The translations under genes and the position numbers were made by a program. Source: Methylococcaceae bacterium (lineage in GTDB: Bacteria; Pseudomonadota; Gammaproteobacteria; Methylococcales; UBA1147). Taken from it: a stretch of 33,626 bases of DNA. The stretch is taken from assembly GCA_022616595.1 (NCBI GenBank), contig JAKEEL010000094.1:1-33626 (forward strand). Direction: 5' to 3'. The notes beneath the pieces are model-generated. The model saw only the letters and a program-made list of their open reading frames with translations. It was not told where the DNA came from and made no database searches. This document shows positions 1-7,364 of the stretch, piece by piece. The number at the start of each line of letters is the position of its first letter. Within the stretch, counting starts at the first letter, position 1.

Positions 1-424
1 ATTCATGCAATCGGATGCAAGCCTCTACGGTGCGGGACGACAAGGATACCTGATCTCCCCAGACCACCAGGACGAAGGGGGTTTCGACCAGTCCTCTCGC
101 CCTGAAGATCGCGTCGGCCATACCTTTGGGTTCAGGCTGTATGGCGATGTCGAAATTTTCACCGACCTCCTGCTCCACACAGGGCCTGACCGATTCCACT
201 CCCTCGGGAGAAAGTACCAATATGTAACGACCCATCCGCCTGCCGAGTCCTTCAATAATCTACGCCGCGATCGGCCGTTCGAGGACCGGAAACAAGATTT
301 TTGGTAAGGGATGGCCGAGTCTCGATCCTTTGCCGGCCGCGGGAATCACCGCGGTCCAGTTCCGATGCATTCCGGATTCTGCAACCTCGTCAAAAACTTC
401 ATCCAGGGTCCAGATCGCTTTCAC
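1..424 (-). pseudogene. Sugar-1-phosphate nucleotidyltransferase, N-terminal part, interrupted by an amber stop
   Basis: Reading from GTG at 424, the product has the nucleotidyltransferase signature VIPAAGKGSRLG followed by PKILFPVLERPIAA, the NTP-binding loop and the PK motif of GlmU/RfbA-like enzymes that couple NTP to a sugar or alcohol phosphate. The next codon is TAG (minus strand, plus positions 260-262). After it the same frame continues convincingly (IIEGLGRRMGRYILVLSPEG, later ADAIFRARGLVETPFVLVVWGDQ) to the left edge. Homologues often have Trp or another hydrophobic residue here, and TGG to TAG is one base. The GTG start overlaps the TGA of the upstream HAD gene (GTGA), so the two were probably translated together; an internal ATG (residue 19) also precedes the motif. 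TAG ends intact genes nearby (ftsB, ispD), so recoding is unlikely. It is a recent pseudogene or a sequence error; the 3' end lies outside the window. Confidence 0.72.
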
Positions 425-1071
425 AGGTCCAGCAGATCCCGGATTCCCGATACGATGTATTTCGCGCCGTTGGCCCGAAGAACGCTGTCATCGACCGTAC
501 CGCGCACCCCGATAACAGTCGCGCCGGCCCGCCTCCCGGCGATCACCCCGGCAACGGAATCTTCGATGATCGCGACCGATTCCGGCTCGATATTCAGCTT
601 TTGCATCGCCTTCACGAAAATTTCAGGAGAGGGTTTCGAATTTTCAACATCCTGCCCGCTCAGCACGGATCGAAAAAGATCCCGGGTTTCGCTGGCATCC
701 AGAAAAAGGTCCACCGTATCCTTGCTCGCAGAACTCGCGAGCCCCAGGGTGAAGCGTTCCTGAAGCTGCTCGAGTATGAAACGGCAATTCGGAACGACCG
801 GGGGGGCTTCCCGCAGCAACAGGCCCGCCCATTTCCGTTTGGTCACCGTGAGTTCCTCGATCAAGGCGTCCGACTCGACCACATCTTCGTTGAACAGCAC
901 CTTCCGGAAGGCATCATCGGTTCGCACACCGGCGATCTCCGCGTAAGGCAGACCGGCATATCCGTAGGCCTTGAAGGTTCGATCGTATGCCGCGCCATGC
1001 GCTTCGGACGAAAAGAACAGGACGCCGTCCATATCGAAAATCAGCGTAGTAAATTGATCCAAACAACTCAT
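421..1071 (-). CDS. HAD-superfamily hydrolase, beta-phosphoglucomutase/phosphatase-like
   Basis: This 216-aa protein has all four HAD motifs: FDMDG near the N-terminus (nucleophile D13, acid D15), a Ser in LASSAS, a Lys in SKPSPEIF, and the acidic IIEDSVAGV motif. The helical cap between motifs I and II is the type found in phosphoglycolate phosphatase and beta-phosphoglucomutase relatives. It would hydrolyse or isomerise a small phosphorylated metabolite in the cytoplasm; the substrate cannot be read from sequence. The ATG at 1071 puts the DxD motif at the usual distance from the start; the frame is open back to an ATG at 1149, but those extra 26 residues match nothing in the family. The stop overlaps the GTG of the nucleotidyltransferase, suggesting a two-step sugar-phosphate activation module. 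Confidence 0.85.
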   Translation of the reverse strand: MSCLDQFTTLIFDMDGVLFFSSEAHGAAYDRTFKAYGYAGLPYAEIAGVRTDDAFRKVLFNEDVVESDALIEELTVTKRKWAGLLLREAPPVVPNCRFILEQLQERFTLGLASSASKDTVDLFLDASETRDLFRSVLSGQDVENSKPSPEIFVKAMQKLNIEPESVAIIEDSVAGVIAGRRAGATVIGVRGTVDDSVLRANGAKYIVSGIRDLLDL

Positions 1072-1430
1072 GGTTCCACTCAAACAAAATTGCCGACGTT
1101 GTCCGACTAATGTCGACGCGATCAAGATTTTAATCTCTAGCCGGCCCAAGGTTCCAGCTTAGCGATATTAAGGTTAGGTTACAAACAGGTTTTTTTGAAA
1201 CCGATTGCCGCTTTCATCGCCAAAGCTGGAATGGCGAATGCCGATAAGCCGTTCCTCTACATCCTGATCGATCAACCGAAGAACTGGCTGGAAACACACG
1301 ATACTTCACAAAAAAATAGGGAATAGTCTGCGTTGATTCACGGCGTCCCATCCGCGTGCGGACAAACACAAGGCATAGTGATCTGGAGGGGATAGATCAA
1401 TTTTCCTGAGTACGCCCTCAAGGCCAGGTG
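1072..1430. other. Intergenic stretch with no recognised gene
   Basis: Between the HAD gene and the protease-like gene, both on the minus strand, I see no RNA gene, repeat or mobile element. It should hold the HAD promoter, but I cannot place a convincing -35/-10 pair. A short plus-strand frame (TTG at 1195 or ATG at 1231, stop TAG at 1324-1326) is open for 31-43 codons but has no clear ribosome-binding site or recognisable family. Confidence 0.5.
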
Positions 1431-1811
1431 TTATTTTGCCAAAGCCACCGGATAATTCGGATGTTCGGGATTGACGATCAATATTTGCCGGCGCGGATCA
1501 ACGACCAGATCCATCGCTTCGAGCGGAATTACCCCCATCAACGGTTCGTTGCCCAGTACTACCGCCTCGGTCACATAGCTACGATTCTCAAAAGTGATTT
1601 CAATCGGAGCAATTTTCGGTACCTTGCGCTGGTGACCGTCGGCCAGCGTAACCACTTGTTGACTGATCTCGGTAATATCGAAACCCAATTGCAACGCGAC
1701 CTCCTCGGTCACACACATGAACGTTGCACCGCTATCCACCAGCGCATTGACCTCGACCTGCTTCCGGCTGAACAAATTGGTTAATTTGAGTGTCGCGTAG
1801 GTTAAACCCAT
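1431..1811 (-). CDS. Retropepsin-like (clan AA) aspartic protease family protein
   Basis: This 126-aa protein has the single aspartic-protease motif ALVDSGAT (catalytic Asp at residue 26) after a beta-rich start, and a later hydrophobic segment (LMGVIPLEAMDLVVD) matching the second half of the retropepsin fold. Only one D-S/T-G motif is present, as in retroviral proteases, so an active enzyme would have to be a homodimer. There is no signal peptide or membrane segment, so it is probably cytoplasmic. Small stand-alone members occur in many bacteria and archaea, mostly uncharacterised. It lies 13 nt downstream of murI on the same strand and may be cotranscribed with it. The family is clear; the substrate is unknown. 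Confidence 0.8.
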   Translation of the reverse strand: MGLTYATLKLTNLFSRKQVEVNALVDSGATFMCVTEEVALQLGFDITEISQQVVTLADGHQRKVPKIAPIEITFENRSYVTEAVVLGNEPLMGVIPLEAMDLVVDPRRQILIVNPEHPNYPVALAK

Positions 1812-1824
1812 GTCTTACTCCCGG

Positions 1825-2685
1825 TTAGTGCATTCCATCAACAAGCTCGAGCGGATGTACATTCAATGGACTTCCCCACAATCTGGACGTGATCGTCCGA
1901 ACCACGTCGAGGTCGCCGCTGGACAGGATTTCCAAATTTCCGACGTTGTCCAGGGACGCGGCGAGTTTTCTCGCCTCCAATTGTCGCTGGACCTCCCTGG
2001 CAACCGGAAGACCGGTATCCAGAATCCGGATATGCGGTCCCGATAGCTGTCGAAACAACGGCAGCAGAAAGGGGTAATGAGTGCATCCGAGAACCACTGT
2101 ATCGGCGCCGCGGGAAGTCAATTTACCGAGGTATTCGGCCGCGAGCTGCCGGGTTTCCGTTCCGTCCAGATCGCCTTTTTCCACGAGTTCGACCAAGCCG
2201 GGACAGGCCTGCGTGATGATCTTTACTCCCTGGCCAAACTCAGCCTGCAATCGCGTGAACTTAGCACTGTTCAAGGTAGCGGCGGTTGCGAGAACTCCGA
2301 TTACTCCGGTTCGAGTCAGGGAGACCGCCGGCTTCACCGCGGGTTCCATTCCAATGATCGGGATGCTGTGCAAGGATCGCAAACGCGTGATCGCGGCGGC
2401 GGTCGCCGTATTGCACGCCACCACGAGCGCCTTGACGCGACGTTGAATCAGATACTGCGACAACTTCACGGCCCGTTCCTCGACTTCGGCAGTCGTTTTC
2501 GTCCCGTAAGGCGCATAGGCGGAATCCGCAATATACAGCAGCCGTTCGGCCGGCAGCTCCCTTTGAATATGCCGGGCGACGGACAAACCGCCGACACCGG
2601 AATCGAATAAACCGATCGGTGCAGTCTGGTCCGTCGTTTCCATGTCCGTGATTGAATGGTCCATGGTCCTGATTGTAGTTACCAT
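1825..2685 (-). CDS. murI: Glutamate racemase
   Basis: The enzyme interconverts L- and D-glutamate, supplying D-Glu for peptidoglycan in the cytoplasm. Family hallmarks are IGLFDSGVGGLSV, ADSAYAPYG, and the two catalytic cysteines in VVACNTATAAA (C91) and VVLGCTHYPFL (C201). Length (286 aa from the longest start) is slightly above the usual size because of the N-terminus: ATG codons at 2685, 2664 and 2643 are all in frame before the conserved region. None has a good ribosome-binding site; an AGGA lies very close to the 2664 ATG. The true start is therefore uncertain by 14 residues. The small protease gene follows 13 nt downstream, while upstream the promoter region is shared with a divergent small-protein gene. 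Confidence 0.95.
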   Translation of the reverse strand: MVTTIRTMDHSITDMETTDQTAPIGLFDSGVGGLSVARHIQRELPAERLLYIADSAYAPYGTKTTAEVEERAVKLSQYLIQRRVKALVVACNTATAAAITRLRSLHSIPIIGMEPAVKPAVSLTRTGVIGVLATAATLNSAKFTRLQAEFGQGVKIITQACPGLVELVEKGDLDGTETRQLAAEYLGKLTSRGADTVVLGCTHYPFLLPLFRQLSGPHIRILDTGLPVAREVQRQLEARKLAASLDNVGNLEILSSGDLDVVRTITSRLWGSPLNVHPLELVDGMH

Positions 2686-3071
2686 AATTGCCCGATTCAG
2701 GTAAAAAATTCATGTTCGTTCGGTATTGCAAACAGCGTTGCACGAAAACAGTGCGCTTGAATTATTCAAAACCGTCAAATTCATAAAAGTGTTGGTTAAT
2801 TCCAACCCGATTCAAGCTGACCTGTTTGGTCAGGTTTTGACCCTTCCGGTCCAAAACAAACCGATTTCAATCAGACCAGCAGCCATCGTCGTCTGCGCGA
2901 CTCGCGTGCAATCCCCGAAGACCCAATATTTCCAACGGATATCACAAATCGAAAGTTTTTCAATGTTGCGCCACCACAATGGCACACATCGTGCTTTATC
3001 GTCTGTAACAGGAAAATATGTCGAGTCGCCGCCATCGGAGGGCGAATTTCACTGAATCAGGAGGCTTTGCC
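2686..3071. promoter_or_regulatory. Divergent control region with inverted repeats, including tandem GACC-N5-GGTC palindromes
   Basis: The spacer between murI (minus) and the 65-aa protein gene (plus) is AT-richer than its surroundings and holds several dyads: TTGAATTATTCAA (2757-2769), GTTGG-N6-CCAAC (2791-2806), CTGACC-N5-GGTCAG (2817-2833) and GACC-N5-GGTC (2839-2851). The last two share a half-site and have centres 20 bp apart, about two helical turns, as expected for cooperative binding of a dimeric regulator on one DNA face. The overlapping half-sites could also form alternative RNA hairpins. No regulator can be named, and no strong -35/-10 pair was fixed. Confidence 0.4.
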
Positions 3072-3269
3072 ATGTTTGACAAAATCTTTTCACTCATTCA
3101 TCAGAAACTGCGTTATTTTACCCTTTGGGGTTATGGATGGAAGCGTAGAAATATGTCCAGAAATTCCGTTTGCTACCAGTGGCGGGACCCGATCACCGGT
3201 CTATGGTACGGGGAGCGAGCCGCCATGAAACTGCTCATGGTCAATGCCTTGGATTACTACCGTCACTGA
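3072..3269 (+). CDS. Small uncharacterised protein, 65 aa
   Basis: A good AGGAGG ribosome-binding site lies 8 nt before the ATG at 3072, which selects this start over an in-frame upstream ATG at 3018. The product is small and basic (FDKIFSLIHQKLRYFTLWGYGWKRR), followed by a compact segment rich in aromatic residues (YQWRDPITGLWYGERAAMKLL). It has no signal peptide or clear transmembrane helix; the N-terminal third could form an amphipathic helix. A textbook terminator follows within 40 nt, so it is a monocistronic unit. The strong translation signals, dedicated terminator and elaborate upstream region argue that it is expressed. I do not recognise a characterised family and assign no function. 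Confidence 0.75.
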   Translation: MFDKIFSLIHQKLRYFTLWGYGWKRRNMSRNSVCYQWRDPITGLWYGERAAMKLLMVNALDYYRH

Positions 3270-3305
3270 AGCGATACCCCCAACCTTTCAGGTTTCCTCC
3301 TCTAG

Positions 3306-3344
3306 AATGCCGGAGTCGCAACGTGATTACTCCGGCATTTTTTT
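3306..3344 (+). terminator. Rho-independent terminator of the small-protein gene
   Basis: A perfect 11-bp stem (AATGCCGGAGT at 3306-3316 with ACTCCGGCATT at 3329-3339), a 12-nt loop and a run of seven T (3338-3344) follow the 65-aa protein gene. On the minus strand the hairpin lacks a U tract, so it is directional and would not efficiently end the epimerase transcript. Confidence 0.9.
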
Positions 3345-3379
3345 AGATTCATGATCTCGGCCGAATCGACGCGATCCGG

Positions 3380-4309
3380 TCAGGTGTCCCGGTAATATTC
3401 GATCAGGTTGAGGATTCCCTGTTCGACCGGCAGCAATTCACGGTCCAAAAGGCGCCTCATCTTCGCGATGTCCGGTTTGCGCCGTGTCATGTCCCCTTCG
3501 GCCAGAGGCGGCAGAAATACGATTTTCGAGCGGGATTTCGTGAACTCGATTATATTCTGCGCCAATGACAGGATGGTGAACTCGATATCGCTGCCGATAT
3601 TGACCGTCTCGTTTTCGATCACGCCGCTGTAATGCGCATTCACGCAAGCATCGACATTATCATCCACATAACAAAATGTCCGGGTCTGCAAACCGTCGCC
3701 AAAGATCGGGATATCCTCGTTGTTCAAAGCCTTTCGGATGAAGCGTGGAATCACGAAATCCTCGCTCTGATTCGGCCCGTAGGTGTTAAAAAAGCGGAAA
3801 ATCAGAAAATTGAGTCCGAATTCCTTTTGGTAGGTTCGAAGATAAGCTTCCCCGACGTTTTTTACGACCGCGTAAGGTAAACGCGAGTTCAGCGGTGTCG
3901 TATTTTCATTCTGGGGTATCTCGAAGGGCTCGCCGTAAACTTCGGAAGATGACGAATAATAGACCCGCTTGACCCCGCAATTTTTGGACAAATTCAGAAT
4001 ATGTTCGATCCCCCGAATATCGCCCAGTACCGCCAACGGATTCTGCAACGTGCGTTGCACCCCGACCACTGCCGCAAAATGAAATACGTAATCGAAACGA
4101 TAGGTGAAGAACAGCGGCGAAATATCCCGATAACGATTCACGTCGCACTTGATGAATTCGACGTTTTCAAGATCCACAGGGACCTTGCAGAGATCCCCGG
4201 TCAACAGATTATCCGCCACGATAATCCGGTTCTGCGGGTTCTTCGCGAGTTTTCGGGTCAGTGCGCTGGCGATATTGCCGGCACCGCCGGTAACCAGTAT
4301 GCTGCTCAC
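3380..4309 (-). CDS. NAD-dependent nucleotide-sugar epimerase/dehydratase (extended SDR)
   Basis: This 309-aa extended short-chain dehydrogenase/reductase resembles UDP-glucose 4-epimerase and UDP-glucuronate decarboxylase. It has the NAD-binding motif VTGGAGNIAS (positions 6-15, the last Gly of the usual GxxGxxG replaced by Ala), the SSSEVYG active-site Ser motif near 120-126, and YAVVK (catalytic Tyr146, Lys150). Later motifs (RFFNTYGPNQ, GDGLQTRTFCYVDD) are typical of sugar-nucleotide binding. It would convert a UDP- or dTDP-sugar in the cytoplasm to feed the upstream glycosyltransferase, whose stop codon overlaps this ATG by 4 nt. Exact substrate and reaction cannot be settled from sequence. 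Confidence 0.9.
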   Translation of the reverse strand: MSSILVTGGAGNIASALTRKLAKNPQNRIIVADNLLTGDLCKVPVDLENVEFIKCDVNRYRDISPLFFTYRFDYVFHFAAVVGVQRTLQNPLAVLGDIRGIEHILNLSKNCGVKRVYYSSSSEVYGEPFEIPQNENTTPLNSRLPYAVVKNVGEAYLRTYQKEFGLNFLIFRFFNTYGPNQSEDFVIPRFIRKALNNEDIPIFGDGLQTRTFCYVDDNVDACVNAHYSGVIENETVNIGSDIEFTILSLAQNIIEFTKSRSKIVFLPPLAEGDMTRRKPDIAKMRRLLDRELLPVEQGILNLIEYYRDT

Positions 4310-5619
4310 GCGGCGATGCCTCCGAGTTTTTCCAGAATGTCCTTGCGGCCGCGGGTGTTCGCCGCATCCCGGACGACGTCCAGAAATTTCGGAACGACCG
4401 CCTGTTCCGACCAGTTGCGCGTGAAAGCCTCCCGGCCCTGACGGGCCAGAAGATCCCGAAATTCCGGTTCGGACTGGATTTTACGCATGGCGCGGCGTAG
4501 ATCTTTCGGGCCATCGAACAACAAACCGCCGCCGCTCTTTTCGACAATCTCGGGAAAGGGACCGATTCTGCGGGCCAATACCGGTGTATTCTGGCGAAAC
4601 GATTCGATCAGGATGATTCCGAATGTTTCGAAACAAACCGAGGGGACGATCAATGCAATCGCATGCTGGTAATAGTTGTCCAGTTGGTCGGGTGCAACCC
4701 GCCCCAGGAATTTGACTCCGGAAATTCCCTTTGCAATTTCTTTCAGGATGGAGGCGTATTCACCATCCCCTGCGATCAGAAAATCAGCGTCCGGATAATC
4801 TGCGAACACCGGAATCGTATCGTCGAGACCTTTGATCTTTTCGAGACGGCCAACGAACAAAAAATAAGGCCGCGGATGCGGGGAAGGGTCACTGAACTTA
4901 TATTCAGCCGGGCCGGTGTCCGGCAGAAAATAATTCACCACGTCCATATCGCGCGGAAAACCGAACTCCCTGTGCTTGTCCCGACTGAACTCGCTCATTG
5001 CGATAAAACGGTCCACCTGATGCTGCACTCGGTTCAGGTAACCGCTGTATCGCCACAACTGAGGAGGCCGCCGATAATGCAGTACACAGCGTAAACACTG
5101 GCGCCCGGTGCAGCGTTCGCGGCCGTGACGCCACAGCACGTGCGACGGACAAACCAGCCAGTGTTCATGCGCCATGTACAGTTTTATGCCCTCTCCATAA
5201 GAGAACAATCCCGGTCCGCCGACCAATGAGGTATTGTGAAACATGATGACATCGAATTTTCGTTCGTCGAGGATTTTCCGGATTCTTCCACCCTGCACGA
5301 TCGGTTTGCCGAGCTGTTGGGTCAACAAAATGGACAATTTGGGCGATTTGGACCGCAGGCGAATAACCTCGACACCGTCGCCGTAATCGGGCATTTCTGG
5401 ATCGGGATGATTGCTCAAGACATTATACGCATCGATATCCTGAACGACGGTTACCCGATGACCCTGCCGGACCAGTGCCTGGGAAAGCCTTTGAATCCCC
5501 ATCGCATCCCCGCCGAAGCTGTAGGGCGGGTAAAAAGTTGTCAACATGCAAAAATTGAGGCCGCCGGAACGAATGGAATCCGAGCGAAGAAATTGCTCCC
5601 GGATATGCGGTGCATTCAT
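4306..5619 (-). CDS. Family GT4 glycosyltransferase
   Basis: This 437-aa GT-B protein shows an N-terminal acceptor domain starting with CMLTTFYPPYSFGGDA and a C-terminal nucleotide-sugar domain with FLFVGRLEKIKG and the retaining-enzyme motif ETFGIILIE (EX7E), followed by GPFPEIV and GGLLF. A cysteine-rich insert near residues 150-185 (CPSHVLWRHGRERCTG, then QCLRC) could bind a metal. It would transfer a sugar to a glycan or lipid acceptor at the inner face of the membrane. The ATG at 5619 has a GAGG ribosome-binding site about 10 nt upstream. The gene overlaps the epimerase by 4 nt and diverges from the plus-strand envelope cluster, consistent with a shared glycoconjugate pathway. Confidence 0.9.
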   Translation of the reverse strand: MNAPHIREQFLRSDSIRSGGLNFCMLTTFYPPYSFGGDAMGIQRLSQALVRQGHRVTVVQDIDAYNVLSNHPDPEMPDYGDGVEVIRLRSKSPKLSILLTQQLGKPIVQGGRIRKILDERKFDVIMFHNTSLVGGPGLFSYGEGIKLYMAHEHWLVCPSHVLWRHGRERCTGRQCLRCVLHYRRPPQLWRYSGYLNRVQHQVDRFIAMSEFSRDKHREFGFPRDMDVVNYFLPDTGPAEYKFSDPSPHPRPYFLFVGRLEKIKGLDDTIPVFADYPDADFLIAGDGEYASILKEIAKGISGVKFLGRVAPDQLDNYYQHAIALIVPSVCFETFGIILIESFRQNTPVLARRIGPFPEIVEKSGGGLLFDGPKDLRRAMRKIQSEPEFRDLLARQGREAFTRNWSEQAVVPKFLDVVRDAANTRGRKDILEKLGGIAA

Positions 5620-5755
5620 AAAATCAATCCCTCAGGGAGCCAATAGAAAAACCATTCTAAACTGAAGCTTACAAAAACTCCTTTCGCACCGAGACCGGGC
5701 GACCGGCGGTTTTCGCTGCTTGACCGAAATACTTCGCTGCACCCGGAACGGAAAC

Positions 5756-5782
5756 TTGATAGGAGTCCGATCGTGCTAAACT
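5756..5782 (+). promoter_or_regulatory. Possible sigma70-type promoter for the envelope glycan cluster
   Basis: TTGATA (5756-5761), a 15-bp spacer and TAAACT (5777-5782) lie 44 nt before the ATG at 5826, in the 206-bp gap between the divergent GT4 gene and the plus-strand cluster. The spacer is shorter than ideal, so this is only a candidate. Confidence 0.28.
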
Positions 5783-5825
5783 ATAGCCGATAGCCCAACA
5801 AGTTCCAAACGTAAATCGAATAAGC

Positions 5826-7364
5826 ATGGGAACCCGGAATTTACGCGCGACAAGAATTCGAATCTTCATCACTTGCTGGATCATATTCGCGCTTTTTTTT
5901 GCGACCGATTTCGTACGGGAACATTATCTGGTATTGAGCATCGGCGATCATTTTTCATTCCGTCTCGATGGATTCGAGGGGCTTCACCCGGACATCTTCG
6001 TGACGGAAAACCACGGCGTGCATCATGGAGCAAACCCCGGTGCGTCGATGATCGCGGCGATTCCGTATGCGGTGTTCAAGCCCTTGATCGACGCGATCAA
6101 CAATCGAATTCTTAGCAAACGATCCGCCGCCGCTGGAGAAATCATCGCGGTTTACAAGGACCCCAGGCCGATGCGAGTCGAGTTTTTCAAACAAGTCAGA
6201 CAGCGCGGTTTGGACATCAAGTTTGGACTGACCGGATTCGTGACCCAGGTCTTCTGCATGGCACCTCTCTCCGCTTTCAGTGTCGTGGTGATGTTTAACG
6301 TGTTCATCTGGCTTGGCATGAACCACAAGCTTTCCCGCGGGCTGGCCTTCTTGTATGCTTTCGGCACCCCGGTCCTGTTTCGAACCGCCTATCTGAATCA
6401 GAATTTGATGGTCGGGATCTTTTCACTGTTTGCCTTCGTATTGATCTGGCGCTCGTCGGAGGAACTTAGACTCACGCTGAAAACCAGATATTTCCTCGCA
6501 GGTTTCTTCGGCGGATTGGGTTTTTTGTGTGACTACAGCGGGGCGATCCCGATGGCTTTACTCGGGATTTATTGCCTGATGCTGCGCAATGAAAGGGTTG
6601 GAATTGTTGAAGGCCTTAAAGATTCCCTCTGGTATGGCGCGGGAACCTTGCTTCCGGTTTTGCTGCTTGGCTGGTATCAATACCGAAGTTTCGGGAACTT
6701 TTTTTACCCCGGTCAGCACTACATGCCGCAGGTCGAATGGATTGAAGTCGGCTATCAGGGAGTCGGCGGCCCGCAACTGGAGTTGCTTTGGATGCTCTGG
6801 TTCGACCCGCGATTCGGTTTGTTCATGGTCGGACCGATTCTGCTGCTCGCTCTCGCGGCGCCGTTGTTGCCGAAAGATACACAATGCGCGCTTCCGCTGC
6901 GCGAGACAATGACCTTGGTGGCCATTTTCCTGGCCGTCTCGATATTTTTCAGCTCGGTCCAGTATACCCGCCTGCAATGGAACACCGGGATCCGCTATCT
7001 GATGGCCATCGTCCCGTTGACTTTCATATTGTCCGGAATCGTCTTGGCCCGCATCCCGAAACTGATCGCATTTCCGCTCGTAGTACTGGTGATCGGTGAA
7101 TCGGTCGCGATTGCGATGGTGCGCAGTCAGAGCGGGATTTTTGATTCCGTCATGCGGACCTTTCTCGAGGGGTTCCAACTGCCTTGGCTCGGCACCCTGT
7201 CCAGAATGGCCGTGCAATACGCTCCGTTTCTGGACGGACAACCCGCCTCGGCGATTCCCTTCATGACCCTGGCCGCGGTGTTGATCTGGGGAATCTGGAC
7301 AATCGAAGAACCCGGCAAGCCTTTTGACATAACCTCGAAACCTGAACGACTTCAATCCGGATGA
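5826..7364 (+). CDS. Multi-pass membrane protein, probable GT-C-type glycosyltransferase
   Basis: The 512-aa product opens with a signal-anchor-like helix (FITCWIIFALFFATDF), then an extracytoplasmic loop of about 100 residues with acidic and His residues (GDHFSFRLDGFEG, HPDIFVTENHGVHHGANPG), then roughly ten hydrophobic helices to the C-terminus. This layout, with catalytic-type acidic residues in the first periplasmic loop, is that of GT-C enzymes such as PMT/ArnT/GT39 relatives, which take sugar from a polyprenyl-phosphate donor outside the inner membrane. I do not recognise a specific family. The stop overlaps the ATG of a polyprenyl-phosphate-sugar synthase-like GT2 by 4 nt, exactly the enzyme that would make its donor. 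First gene of the five-gene cluster. Confidence 0.75.
   Translation: MGTRNLRATRIRIFITCWIIFALFFATDFVREHYLVLSIGDHFSFRLDGFEGLHPDIFVTENHGVHHGANPGASMIAAIPYAVFKPLIDAINNRILSKRSAAAGEIIAVYKDPRPMRVEFFKQVRQRGLDIKFGLTGFVTQVFCMAPLSAFSVVVMFNVFIWLGMNHKLSRGLAFLYAFGTPVLFRTAYLNQNLMVGIFSLFAFVLIWRSSEELRLTLKTRYFLAGFFGGLGFLCDYSGAIPMALLGIYCLMLRNERVGIVEGLKDSLWYGAGTLLPVLLLGWYQYRSFGNFFYPGQHYMPQVEWIEVGYQGVGGPQLELLWMLWFDPRFGLFMVGPILLLALAAPLLPKDTQCALPLRETMTLVAIFLAVSIFFSSVQYTRLQWNTGIRYLMAIVPLTFILSGIVLARIPKLIAFPLVVLVIGESVAIAMVRSQSGIFDSVMRTFLEGFQLPWLGTLSRMAVQYAPFLDGQPASAIPFMTLAAVLIWGIWTIEEPGKPFDITSKPERLQSG

Noticed and set aside
1..307. Plus-strand and alternative minus-strand frames at the left edge
   Set aside because: The nucleotidyltransferase frame on the minus strand explains this segment despite its internal stop.
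1195..1326. Short plus-strand frame (TTG 1195 or ATG 1231) in the gap before the HAD gene
   Set aside because: No clear ribosome-binding site, only 31-43 codons, no recognised family; kept as a possible remnant only.
2726..3055. 109-codon plus-strand frame upstream of the small protein gene
   Set aside because: It spans several inverted repeats and AT-rich control DNA, lacks a ribosome-binding site and has no family features.
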